From positions 496,001 to 560,000 of the forward strand of contig NZ_CP022989.1 of assembly GCF_002278075.1 (NCBI RefSeq): a DNA stretch of 64,000 bases, given 5' to 3'. Shown here in pieces: positions 26,961 to 35,197 of the stretch. Every line of letters begins with the position of its first letter. Positions within the stretch are counted from its first letter, which is position 1. This stretch comes from Paraburkholderia aromaticivorans (GTDB taxonomy: Bacteria; Pseudomonadota; Gammaproteobacteria; Burkholderiales; Burkholderiaceae). Under the pieces are notes generated by a model. That model was not told where the DNA came from. It saw only the letters and a program-made list of their open reading frames with translations, and searched no databases. The position numbers and the translations under genes are program-made.

Positions 26961-27349
26961 GTCTCGTTACTCTCGAATGTTCTGTGTCCGTGGGACGTGC
27001 AGCAGGGATGGTTCGAAAACTATCACCGTCAATAAATACAACCCATAGCGGCGATCGCATGCGGGACATATCCGCAAAACGATATCGAGATGGGTTTGAG
27101 GGGCTGTTGACTTATGGTGATTTTGAATTTTTGCCGTATTTTTATATTTTATATTGACGAACAGCCATTTCGCGTCCACGTGTTTCGGGCAGCCATGCTG
27201 AAAAAGTAGGCGCCAACGGGTCAGAAATGGACCACTATGAGATTCCCGGAAAGCGTTCTTGTCCGATGAATTATTAAGCATGTCCTGCAAGAAAACCGGT
27301 TCCATGGGAAAATCACGCCTTCCCGCCGAATTCAAGTCTCGTTTTCCCC
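26961..27349. other. AT-rich intergenic region between divergent xdhA and MFS genes
   Basis: About 390 bases. The stretch 27100-27170 is strongly AT-rich (ATTTTTATATTTTATATTG region) and is the likely promoter DNA for one or both genes. No coding frame, repeat or defined operator could be supported. Confidence 0.5.
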
Positions 27350-28561
27350 ATGTCCACCGACTCAGCGACACCTCGCAGCGAATTTGCGACGACCATGCAG
27401 ATCATTCCGGTCGTCTTTTTCACGTTTCTTTGCTATCTGACGATCGGAATTCCGCTTGCGGTGTTGCCGGGCTACGTCCACGACGACCTCGGTTACAGCG
27501 CCGTGCTGGCTGGTGCCGCCATCAGCGTGCAGTATCTGGCGACGCTGGCGTCGCGGCCGCTGGCTGGCCGTTCCGCGGACACGTTGGGGCCGAAGCGGAC
27601 GGTGACGATTGGTTTGATGGGTTGTGGCGCGAGCGGAGTTCTGTTGTTGCTGGCTGTGCTGTGCGGGCGCTGGCCCGTGCTGAGCCTGGGGCTGCTGGTC
27701 TGCAGCCGGCTCGTGTTGGGATTCGGCGAGAGCCTGTGTGGCACGGGCGCGATTCTGTGGGGCATCGGCCGGGTGGGCACGAGCAACAATGCGCGGGTGA
27801 TCTCGTGGAACGGTATCGCGACGTATGGTGCGCTGGCGATCGGCGCGCCGCTGGGCGTGGCGATCGAACACACGGTCGGATTTGCCGCGTTGGGAATTCT
27901 GGTGATTCTGCTGGCGGCGCTCGGGTTTTATCTCGCCCGTCCGATCGCGCCGGTGCCGATCGTGCATGGCGAGCGGATGTCATACCGCAGTGTGTTTACT
28001 CGCGTGCTGCCGCATGGGATTGGGTTGGCGCTCGGGTCGGTCGGGTTTGGGTCGATCGCGACTTTCATTACGCTGTTTTATGCGGCGAAGCATTGGCCGA
28101 ATGCGGCGCTCTCGTTGACGGTGTTCGGGACGCTGTTTATCGGGGCGCGGTTGCTGTTTGCCAATACGATCAAGACTTATGGCGGGTTTCGGGTCGCGAT
28201 TGCTTCGTTTTCGTTTGAATGCGCCGGGTTGTTGATGTTGTGGCTTGCGCCTGAGCCTCATGTTGCGCTTGCTGGCGCGGCTTTGACTGGGTTTGGGTTT
28301 GCTTTGGTGTTTCCGGCTCTTGGGGTCGAGGCGGTTGGGCTTGTGCCGCCGGCTAGTCGTGGGGCGGCTTTGTCGGCTTATTCGGTGTTTCTCGATCTCT
28401 CGCTCGGGATTACTGGGCCGTTGGCCGGGTATATCGCTGGTGAGTTTGGGTATGGGTCGGTGTTTCTTTTTGCGGCGGTTGCCGCTGCTGCGGGTGTTGG
28501 GCTGTCTACTCTTCTTTATCTTCGGAATGCTAAGGTCACTAATTTGCCTGCGGCGCTTTGA
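27350..28561 (+). CDS. MFS transporter (YhhS/YfcJ-like), 3' end with anomalous codon use
   Basis: Seen: 403 residues with twelve hydrophobic helices. The loop 2-3 motif is [17 protein letters not shown], which resembles the YhhS/YfcJ drug-efflux branch of the major facilitator superfamily. Substrate unknown. Odd feature: codon use changes along the gene. The first two thirds use the ordinary GC-ending codons, but from about 28000 on nearly all third positions become G or T; 38 of the last 40 sense codons end in G or T. The protein remains a good MFS sequence, so the shift is synonymous. A repeat element starts 49 bases after the stop. The start has no clear ribosome site. Confidence 0.85.
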   Translation: MSTDSATPRSEFATTMQIIPVVFFTFLCYLTIGIPLAVLPGYVHDDLGYSAVLAGAAISVQYLATLASRPLAGRSADTLGPKRTVTIGLMGCGASGVLLLLAVLCGRWPVLSLGLLVCSRLVLGFGESLCGTGAILWGIGRVGTSNNARVISWNGIATYGALAIGAPLGVAIEHTVGFAALGILVILLAALGFYLARPIAPVPIVHGERMSYRSVFTRVLPHGIGLALGSVGFGSIATFITLFYAAKHWPNAALSLTVFGTLFIGARLLFANTIKTYGGFRVAIASFSFECAGLLMLWLAPEPHVALAGAALTGFGFALVFPALGVEAVGLVPPASRGAALSAYSVFLDLSLGITGPLAGYIAGEFGYGSVFLFAAVAAAAGVGLSTLLYLRNAKVTNLPAAL

Positions 28562-28609
28562 GGTTTTTTTGGTGCTTGGTGTTTAGGCTTTTTGTGATCT
28601 TCGGGGGTT

Positions 28610-28838
28610 GGCCTTTCCTTGCTTTGTTAGTGGTCTATTGGCGTTGCCCCTGTGCGGGGCGGCACCTACTTTCTTTGCCGCGGCAAAGAAAGTAGGCAAA
28701 GAAAGCCGCTTTGAACCGCTAGCTCATAAGCGGGTCCCTCGCACAGCCGCGGTAGTGGTCCATCTGGAATCGGGGTTCTCGCGCATTCCGCCTCAGTGAC
28801 AAGGCCGTCATACCTCCCGCCTCGCGCTCCGCGCTCGT
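28610..28838. repeat. 229-bp repeat element, copy 1, with 32-bp perfect palindrome
   Basis: An inverted, almost identical copy exists at 30403-30531 plus 31912-32010, split by an IS element. Positions 28665-28696 are a perfect palindrome, CCTACTTTCTTTGCCG followed by its exact reverse complement. The element starts just after the MFS stop. Short frames through it can be translated (a PTFFAAAKKVG peptide), and such peptides are, from memory, often annotated as hypothetical proteins in Paraburkholderia genomes, so this is probably a dispersed family; copy number here cannot be known. It encodes no credible protein. Confidence 0.9.
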
Positions 28839-28885
28839 CGGAACGGTCGGCTTCCGGCGCCTGGCCCTTGGCCCTTGGCCCTGGC

Positions 28886-28920
28886 TCCGGTCCGGTCCGG
28901 TCCGGTCCGGTCCGGTCCGG
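28886..28920. repeat. Pentanucleotide microsatellite (TCCGG)7
   Basis: Seven perfect tandem copies of TCCGG, preceded by three imperfect copies of CCCTTGG. It lies between repeat copy 1 and the stop of the unknown gene on the minus strand. Such tracts can change in number through slippage. Confidence 0.95.
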
Positions 28921-28941
28921 CGCAGCAGTGTTCCGTGACTC

Positions 28942-29394
28942 TCAATGCGCAGTCGCTCTCGTTCGAGCGATCGTTTTGAATCGTGCTGGTTCGCGGTGCT
29001 TGGCTTGCGTTTCGTTACGGTCTTCTCGGGTTTCGGATGCCCTCCGCGTCGCTTTGGCAAGAACTTTCGCTGCATGGCGCGCTGTGATCCGGCTTTGCAC
29101 CACTCCCCTCGCGTCCAGCGCAATGACCTGATATAGCTCACGGTCAGTCTCGACTTCGTATTGGTAGTCCTCAACGGTGTCGAGCAACAGTTCAAGCAAC
29201 CGTCGCTGGCGATGTCTCTCCTCCCTTGTCACAGCCGGACTCCTAACTATCGAGGCCACAAGCGTCGCCAATTTGTCTAATTGGCTTAATTGCCGTTCGA
29301 TCAATCCGAATGCGGACAGCGCCAGTTTCTCGTATTGAAGCGCGTCAACGGGCGGCCGCGATATGGTTCGTGTACGTTTGACGGATTTACTCAT
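28942..29394 (-). CDS. Hypothetical protein, 150 residues, largely helical
   Basis: No family recognised. Seen: MSKSVKRTRTISRPPVDALQ, then a predicted helical, charged middle (LSAFGLIERQLSQLDKLATL; RHRQRRLLELLLDTVEDYQY) and a basic C-terminal region rich in Arg, Lys and Thr. Start: ATG with GGGAG at seven bases, a good site. No signal peptide or membrane span. It is alone between repeats in the accessory island, and its codon use is less GC-extreme than that of core genes, consistent with recent acquisition. Nucleic-acid binding is possible from the charge only. Confidence 0.68.
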   Translation of the reverse strand: MSKSVKRTRTISRPPVDALQYEKLALSAFGLIERQLSQLDKLATLVASIVRSPAVTREERHRQRRLLELLLDTVEDYQYEVETDRELYQVIALDARGVVQSRITARHAAKVLAKATRRASETREDRNETQAKHREPARFKTIARTRATAH

Positions 29395-29936
29395 GGCGCG
29401 ATCTCCCTAAACTTGTCTGGATCGCTCACCTCGCGCTTGTACGGTGGTGAGCGGGCACATTGACGGGATTCGCAGACCGGCACACAGAACCAAGAACCGG
29501 CGAGCCGTGGGGCTCCCCCGCCAAGGCCCGCCCATTGTGATCAGGCGTGCAAAGGCAGCCGCGCACTTGCTAGTGCAAGCATGCGAATTCTGTGTGAGGC
29601 AGGCTGCGAAACCTGTTGTCGTGAAGTACACGACAAAACGAGTTTAAACATATCGCGTTACGAGCGATCACCCGAACGAGCTAAAACGCGTACGCGGCAA
29701 CCAATTCCGAAATTGCCCAATAATCTGCCAGAGTAAAGGACTACGACGCAGAAGAAACTTCCGCAAATACCGCAGCGAATGATTCGCGAGGCGCGTGCCC
29801 AATCCCATTAGCGAGATGCATGATCAATTCATGCCTGACGACATTTCTGGGCGGCGAGATGCGTCCAGTTGCCTTCAAAAATCAGCGACCATTCATGGAC
29901 CGACGTGCCCTGCTGAAGAGCGAGCCACGTTTGGTG
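29395..29936. other. Intergenic region, no gene found
   Basis: About 540 bases between the unknown gene and the tandem-repeat array. Several open frames occur, but none has a ribosome site or protein-like composition. The stretch 29640-29790 is lower in GC than the rest. No RNA or attachment site recognised. Confidence 0.5.
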
Positions 29937-30385
29937 CGCGGAGCACATTGAGCCTTACCGTCCGCGCGATCTCCGCGGGTCGAAGCCGACGGCCTGCGGC
30001 GCACACAAATTGACATGGGCCAACCCCGTTGTGTTGGAATGAGAGGCGCGTTTGGCGCGCGGGGCGCTTTGAAACTTATGGGCCGAGCGCCACGGCCGAG
30101 ACGAAGCCGACGGCCCGGCCGCGCACAAATTGATGATGGGCCGCCGCGGTGCTGCTGGAATGCAAGAGGCGTTTGGCGCGCGGGGCGCATTGAACTCACA
30201 GGCCGAGCGCCAACGCCGAGGCAAAGCCGACGGCTCCCACCGCGCACAAATTGATTATGCGCCGCCGCGGTCCTGCTGGAATGCAAGAGGCATTTGGCGC
30301 GTGGATCGCATTGAAATCACAGGCCGAGCGCCAACGCCGAGGCGAAGCCAACGGCCCCCACCCTGCAAAACTAAAACCACTAGTT
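29937..30385. repeat. Array of about 121-bp tandem repeats (four copies, outer ones degenerate)
   Basis: Repeat starts align at 29937, 30048, 30169 and 30290; the spacings are 111, 121 and 121. Each copy runs from GCGTTTGGCGCGCGG through AGGCCGAGCGCCAACGCCG and ACGGC to GCGCACAAATTGAT, GCCGCCGCGGT and CTGGAATGCAAGAG. Copies 2 and 3 are the most alike; copy 1 has diverged and copy 4 is cut after the GCCGACGGC-like part. Because 121 is not a multiple of three, translated frames do not repeat as peptides, so it is unlikely to be coding. Confidence 0.92.
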
Positions 30386-30402
30386 TTGAACAGCCCTTCC
30401 GG

Positions 30403-30531
30403 CGAGCGCGGAGCGCGAGGCGGGAAGTATGACGCCCTTGTCACTGCCGCCGAATGTGCGAGAACCCCGATTCCAGATGGACCACTAAAGTGGCTGCGCG
30501 AGGGACCCGTTTATGAGCTAGCGGTTCAAAG
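30403..30531. repeat. 229-bp repeat element, copy 2, left part (inverted, interrupted by IS)
   Basis: Reverse-complement match to 28710-28838 of copy 1. It ends in GTTCAAAG (30524-30531), the target site that is duplicated on the other side of the IS. Joined with 31912-32010 it rebuilds 228 bases, against 229 in copy 1. Confidence 0.92.
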
Positions 30532-31903
30532 GGACCTATCCGCGATTTCGTGGGCGGGGCATATCATGAGGGATCAAGGTCATGGATATGCCGATGAAAA
30601 AGAAACGGACAGCAGCGTCTCAGGCAGCGGCCCGCGGGCCGCTGCCTGAACTGCCAGATGAGTTGATGGATCAACTGGTCAAAGGGCCTATGTCGCCCGG
30701 CGACGTTCAAGACCTGATGCTGGCATTCAACAAGGCCATCATCGAACGGGCGATGGGCGCCGAGATGAATCTGCATCTGGGTTACCCGTCCGGCCAGGTC
30801 AAGCCGCTCGGTCAGGTCAACGAACGCAACGGCGCCAGTGGCAAAACCGTCATGACCGACCGCGGCCCGGTTCGGGTCGAGATCCCACGCGACCGGGACG
30901 GCAGCTTCGAGCCGATCCTCATTCCCAAGCACGAGCGCCGTTTTACCGGCTTCGACGAGCGCATCATCGCGATGTACGCGCGTGGCATGAGTGTGCGTGA
31001 GATCCGCGCTTTTCTAGCCGAGAGCTACGGAACCGAGGTCTCGCCCGATTTCATCAGTTCGGTGACCGACGAAGTCATGGCCGAAGCCTTCGCCTGGCAA
31101 AGTCGTCCGCTCGAGACGATGTATCCGGTGGTGTTCTTCGACGCGCTGCGGGTCAAGATTCGCGACGGCGGCATGGTCAGCAATAAGGCCGTGTACCTGG
31201 CGCTGGGCATCCAGGCCGACGGCCAGCGCGACGTGCTGGGGCTCTGGATCGAGCAGACCGAAGGCGCGAAGTTCTGGCTCAAGGTGTTCAACGAACTCAA
31301 GACGCGCGGCTGTCAGGACATCCTGATCGCCGTGGTGGATGGTCTGAAGGGTTTGCCCGAGGCAATCGCTGCGGTCTACCCCCGTGCCACCGTGCAGACC
31401 TGCATCGTGCATTTGATCCGCAATAGCCTGGAATTTGCCAACTACAAGGACCGCAAAGCGCTCGCCCAAGCGTTGAGACCGATCTATGCTGCCGCCAGCG
31501 CAGAGGCCGCAGAGCAAGCGTTACGCGACTTCGCCGAAGGGCCATGGGGCGCCAAATACCCGATGATCGTCCAATGCTGGCAGCGTGCCTGGGAGCACGT
31601 CATACCGTTCTTCGTGTTCCCCCCGGACATTCGACGGGTGGTGTACACCACCAACGCCATTGAGAGTTTGAACATGCAACTGCGCAAGATCATCAAGACG
31701 CGAGGCCATTTCCCGAACGACGAGGCGGCCGTCAAGCTGCTCTGGCTCGCGCTACGCAACATGTTGGCGAAATCGGTGCGGAGCACCTTTGATTGGAAAT
31801 CCGCGATGAACCAGTTTGCTATTCTGTTCGGTGAACGATTTACGCAGGCCCGTTGAGCACGAGGGTTTTTAACCGCCTCGCCCACGAAAATGCGGACAGG
31901 TCC
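30532..31903 (+). mobile_element. IS256-family insertion sequence, complete, 1372 bp
   Basis: Terminal inverted repeats start GGACCTATCCGCG on the left and, read inward from the right, GGACCTGTCCGCA; 25 of 29 bases agree. Direct repeats GTTCAAAG flank both ends (30524-30531 and 31904-31911), an 8-bp target duplication, as is usual for the IS256 family. One full-length transposase gene lies inside. The element sits inside the second copy of the 229-bp repeat. Intact ends, perfect target duplication and full transposase point to a recent, possibly active, insertion. Confidence 0.95.
30582..31856 (+). CDS. IS256-family (mutator-type) transposase
   Basis: Seen: 424 residues. Begins MDMPMKKKRTAASQAAARGP; then ERAMGAEMNLHLGY and the conserved RNGASGKTV, ERRFTGFDERIIAMYARGMS. 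Candidate DDE residues: Asp in YPVVFFDALRVKI, Asp in VVDGLKGLPEAI and Glu in VYTTNAIESLNMQLRK, all family landmarks (mutase-type). No frameshift or stop, so the enzyme looks functional. Catalyses cut-and-paste or copy-out transposition of the enclosing element. Codon use is more even than in the core genes. A start at the third Met (MKKK) is equally possible. Confidence 0.97.
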   Translation: MDMPMKKKRTAASQAAARGPLPELPDELMDQLVKGPMSPGDVQDLMLAFNKAIIERAMGAEMNLHLGYPSGQVKPLGQVNERNGASGKTVMTDRGPVRVEIPRDRDGSFEPILIPKHERRFTGFDERIIAMYARGMSVREIRAFLAESYGTEVSPDFISSVTDEVMAEAFAWQSRPLETMYPVVFFDALRVKIRDGGMVSNKAVYLALGIQADGQRDVLGLWIEQTEGAKFWLKVFNELKTRGCQDILIAVVDGLKGLPEAIAAVYPRATVQTCIVHLIRNSLEFANYKDRKALAQALRPIYAAASAEAAEQALRDFAEGPWGAKYPMIVQCWQRAWEHVIPFFVFPPDIRRVVYTTNAIESLNMQLRKIIKTRGHFPNDEAAVKLLWLALRNMLAKSVRSTFDWKSAMNQFAILFGERFTQAR

Positions 31904-32010
31904 GTTCAAAGCGGCTTTCTTTGCCTACTTTCTTTGCCGCGGCAAAGAAAGTAGGTGCCGCCCCGCACAGGGGCAACGCTAATAGACCACTAAGAAAGCA
32001 AGGAAAGGCC
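31904..32010. repeat. 229-bp repeat element, copy 2, right part, including palindrome
   Basis: Starts with the duplicated target GTTCAAAG and continues as reverse complement of copy 1 up to the GGCC edge at 32010. It contains the same 32-bp perfect palindrome at 31924-31955. It ends about 50 bases before the stop of the aminotransferase gene, mirroring the position of copy 1 after the MFS stop. Confidence 0.92.
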
Positions 32011-32063
32011 AAAACCCCAAAACCACCCAAGCAAACCACCAAGCCGAGCAGGCAAACAAACCT

Positions 32064-33371
32064 TCACCTCCCCCCCGACAACCCTCTCTCCAAAGCCGCA
32101 ACCCCCGCCGGCAAATCCACCTTAACCCCGAGATCAACCATAGTCCGCCCGAGCGCATGCACAGTACGAAAAAGATTATGTTCCCGACACTGCTCCCCCA
32201 TCTGCCCGACGCGAACAATCGGCAACCCAAACGACCCCGAAATCTCCACCTGATGCATCCGCGAGATATGCGCACAAACATCCGCAGGACTGAGCCCATC
32301 AGGCACCTCAATCCCGACAACAGAATTCAACCGACAAGCCTGCGGCGCATACAACCGCAACCCCATCGCCACCACCCCATCCTGCAACGCCAGCGAACAC
32401 CTCAAATGCCGGGCAAAGCGCTTCTCGAGCGTCTCGGCACACACCAGCCGCAAAGCCTCATGCAAAGCCAGAACCCCAGAAACAGGCGCCGTATAGTGAT
32501 ACCCCGCGTTATGCCAAAAATTCTCAGCAAGCCTCGCATCCAGACACCAATGAGCGTTCGGCGCCGTGCGCCCCTTTACCCTCTCCCACGCCGCATCTGA
32601 AAACGCAATCAACGACACGCCCGGAATCGACGACAACCCCTTCTGCCCACCCGTAATCACCGCATCGATCCCCCAGGCATCCATCTCCAACGGCATCGTG
32701 CTCAACGTGCAAACCGCATCGACGATCACCAGCGCGCCGGCCGCTTTCGCCAAAGCGGCAATCTCCTTCAGCCGATAATTCCACACCGTATTGGACGTCT
32801 CGCCCTGCACCACCGTCACGATCTCCGGACGCTCACGCCGGATCGCCTCGGCAATCTCTTCGAGGCTCGCCACAGAGCGGTCGGCGACATCGAGCGTGCT
32901 GACCCGCGCACCCACGCGCCGGCCCATTTCCGCCATCCGTTCGCTGAAGAAACCGTTCTTGATGGACAGCACACGCGTGCCATCCCACGCAAGGTTCGAG
33001 ATCGCCATTTCCATCGCGGCCGAGCCAGGTCCGGCCACACCCAGCACCCATTTCGAGTTCGTCTGGAACACGTAGCGCGCCATCGACTTCACCTGGCCGA
33101 TCACCTTCACCATCGTTTCGCCCAGGTGATTGATCACGATCGCGTTGGCCTTGGCCACCGCCGCGGGAATCGGCACGGGGCCGGCGCCCATCATCAGGAG
33201 CGGCTCTTCGGGAAGAATGGCGTCGAGCGACTCGACAACCGGACAGGGCACTGCGGAAAATGCGGATGTGATGGATGAAGTCGGCATGATGATCGGTACG
33301 TGAATGTCAGAACGCAAAGGAGCAAACGGCCCCGCCAGCGTTGACGCTGGCGAGGCCGCGTGTTCGATCAT
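32064..33371 (-). CDS. Class V PLP aminotransferase (alanine/serine-glyoxylate type), 3' end with anomalous codon use
   Basis: Seen: 435 residues (407 if the ATG at 33287 is used). PLP lysine in VITGGQKGLSSIPGVSLIAF, cofactor Asp in LVIVDAVCTLSTMPLEMD, GxGP-like start LLMMGAGPVPIPAAV and AGPGSAAMEMAISNL match the alanine-glyoxylate/serine-glyoxylate aminotransferase family. Exact donor and acceptor are not determined. It is the last gene of an operon with aspartate decarboxylase and AspT antiporters; making pyruvate from alanine would fit. Oddity: codons near the 3' end end almost only in G or T (36 of the last 40), unlike the 5' half, a mirror of the MFS gene across the island. Confidence 0.85.
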   Translation of the reverse strand: MIEHAASPASTLAGPFAPLRSDIHVPIIMPTSSITSAFSAVPCPVVESLDAILPEEPLLMMGAGPVPIPAAVAKANAIVINHLGETMVKVIGQVKSMARYVFQTNSKWVLGVAGPGSAAMEMAISNLAWDGTRVLSIKNGFFSERMAEMGRRVGARVSTLDVADRSVASLEEIAEAIRRERPEIVTVVQGETSNTVWNYRLKEIAALAKAAGALVIVDAVCTLSTMPLEMDAWGIDAVITGGQKGLSSIPGVSLIAFSDAAWERVKGRTAPNAHWCLDARLAENFWHNAGYHYTAPVSGVLALHEALRLVCAETLEKRFARHLRCSLALQDGVVAMGLRLYAPQACRLNSVVGIEVPDGLSPADVCAHISRMHQVEISGSFGLPIVRVGQMGEQCREHNLFRTVHALGRTMVDLGVKVDLPAGVAALERGLSGGR

Positions 33372-33439
33372 TCACCGATCCGCGCAGTTGCGCAAGTTTT
33401 TTGACTATGCCTGACCCCGCGACACAACCGGCAAAACCG

Positions 33440-35104
33440 TCATTTCACCGCTGTCTTATCGAGTTTCTTGCCGGTCGCCGCGTTGAAACGCTCGACATAC
33501 TCCTCGATCAGCTTGCGCAACGCGCGCCCGATCTGCCGGTAGTCGGCTTCGTTCAGGTTCGCCAACGACACGCGCCCCGACGGATGCTGCGTGCCGAAGC
33601 CAAGCCCCGGCAGCAGCACGACCCGCGCCTCGCGAGCGAGGCGGAACAGCATTTCGGAAGGCTGGGTGTTCTTCAACAGCCAGTCGACGAACTCACGCCC
33701 GAACATCCGCTCGCCGAGGAACTCGACGTCGAGGATCGTGTAGTAGTCGACCTGATTCGGATCGTCGTCCTCGAAGGAAATGCCGACCTCTTCGTAAAGC
33801 GCCTGCTTGCGCTTGCGAATCAAACGCTTCAACGCGTTCTTGTAGGCGTCCGGCGTGTCCATCAGCGAGAACAGCGAAAACAGCACCATCTGCACCTGCT
33901 GCGGCGTCGACAGACCCGCGGTGTGATTCAGCGCGACCGTGCGGCTGTCGGCCACCAGCCGGTCGATGAACTTGAGCTTGTCCGGCTCCGTCGTGATCGA
34001 TTCGTAACGCTCGTGCAACTGCTTCTTCGTGTCTTTCGGCAACTCGGCGATCAGCCTGTCGAGCACGTTGTCGCGATGCGTCGCGATGGTGCCGAGGCGC
34101 CAGCCGGTCGCACCGAAATATTTCGAGTACGAATACACGAGAATGGTGTTCTTCGGCGCGAGTGCGAACAACGAGACGAAGTCGTCGGCAAAGGTGCCGT
34201 ACACGTCGTCGGTCAGCAGGATCAGATCGGGCCGTTCCTTGACGATCTCGGCAATGTATTGAAGGCTTTCGTCATTGATCTTCACCGAAGGCGGATTGCT
34301 CGGGTTCACGAGAAAGAACGCCTTCACCTTCGGATCGCGCAGCTTGTCGAGTTCCTTCTTCGAATACTGCCAGCCATTGGCCACGTCGGCTTCGAGATTG
34401 ACGACGTTCAACCGGTAGTCGTTCAAGCGCGGAATCTCGATGTACGGCGTGAAGATCGGCATGCCGAGCGCGATCGTGTCGCCCGCCTTGATCAGGTGAT
34501 TCTCGCGCAGGGTGTTGAAGATGTACGTCATCGCGGCCGTGCCGCCTTCCACCGCGAATATGTCGAATTCGCCGACAAAAGGATGGTCGCCGATCATCTC
34601 CTTGCGCAGATACTGCCCGACGATCAGTTCGGACAGCTTCAGCATGCGGTCCGGCACCGGGTAGTTCGAGGCGAGAATGCCCTCGCACATTTCGTAGAGA
34701 AAGTCGCCGGCCGAGTAACCCAGCTGATCGCGCACGTACGACACCGCACCGCGCAGAAAGTCGATGCCGGCCACGCCCTTGTTCTCGCGCAGGAACAGAT
34801 CGAAGCGTTCCTCGAGGCCGTCGTGCCGCGGAAAGCCGCCCACGCCCTCTGGCATGTATGCGAACGAGCGCTCCGATTCGCGCATCGCAAAGAGGCCGAG
34901 TTGCCAGAAACCGTGGCGCGGAATGGTCGCGAGAAAATTCGGGTTGCCGCGCCCGGCGTTCAGCATCGACACGTTGGCGGGCCGCTCCACGGCGCTGCCG
35001 CCGGCGGCCTTGATCAGTTCGTCCTTCAACTCGAACGGACTCAGCGCCGACATGCCCGGTTGCGCCATATCCACGTGTTTCTTGTCGCCCTTCTCTTTTG
35101 CCAT
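33440..35104 (-). CDS. asdA: Bifunctional aspartate transaminase/aspartate 4-decarboxylase
   Basis: Converts L-aspartate to L-alanine and CO2. Seen: 554 residues, close to the 530-550 of known AsdA. Landmarks include VSMLNAGRGNPNFLATIPRH near the start, FAVEGGTAAMTYIFNTLREN, VNPSNPPSVKI, LLTDDVYGTFADDF and the PLP lysine in YSYSKYFGATGWRLG. Start: ATG at 35104 with GGAG nine bases upstream. It lies between the aminotransferase and the AspT antiporter. Decarboxylation consumes a cytoplasmic proton, and with AspT exchange it can generate proton motive force (family knowledge from Tetragenococcus and Comamonas systems). Confidence 0.94.
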   Translation of the reverse strand: MAKEKGDKKHVDMAQPGMSALSPFELKDELIKAAGGSAVERPANVSMLNAGRGNPNFLATIPRHGFWQLGLFAMRESERSFAYMPEGVGGFPRHDGLEERFDLFLRENKGVAGIDFLRGAVSYVRDQLGYSAGDFLYEMCEGILASNYPVPDRMLKLSELIVGQYLRKEMIGDHPFVGEFDIFAVEGGTAAMTYIFNTLRENHLIKAGDTIALGMPIFTPYIEIPRLNDYRLNVVNLEADVANGWQYSKKELDKLRDPKVKAFFLVNPSNPPSVKINDESLQYIAEIVKERPDLILLTDDVYGTFADDFVSLFALAPKNTILVYSYSKYFGATGWRLGTIATHRDNVLDRLIAELPKDTKKQLHERYESITTEPDKLKFIDRLVADSRTVALNHTAGLSTPQQVQMVLFSLFSLMDTPDAYKNALKRLIRKRKQALYEEVGISFEDDDPNQVDYYTILDVEFLGERMFGREFVDWLLKNTQPSEMLFRLAREARVVLLPGLGFGTQHPSGRVSLANLNEADYRQIGRALRKLIEEYVERFNAATGKKLDKTAVK

Positions 35105-35197
35105 GATGCGTTCTCCAATGAACCAGGTGAAAGATGCCGGCGCGGCGAACAATCGCCCGGTTGGCGCCGGCGTAACAGAGATCGATAGAGGCGTGCG

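Noticed and set aside
28608..28799. Open frame with PTFFAAAKKVG peptide
   Set aside because: It is a translation of the 229-bp repeat; its length and frame are set by the repeat and not by a gene.
29407..29631. Minus-strand frame of 74 codons
   Set aside because: No ribosome site, Cys/Arg-rich composition and no resemblance to known proteins.
29937..30385. CRISPR array
   Set aside because: Units are adjacent 121-bp copies without short palindromic repeats or unique spacers, and no cas genes are present.
29882..30649. Several open frames across the 121-bp repeats
   Set aside because: Repeat period is not a multiple of three, no ribosome sites, Arg/Ala/Pro-rich products and frames overlap on both strands.
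31921..32253. Second open frame with PTFFAAAKKVG peptide
   Set aside because: Translation of repeat copy 2 running antisense into the aminotransferase gene.
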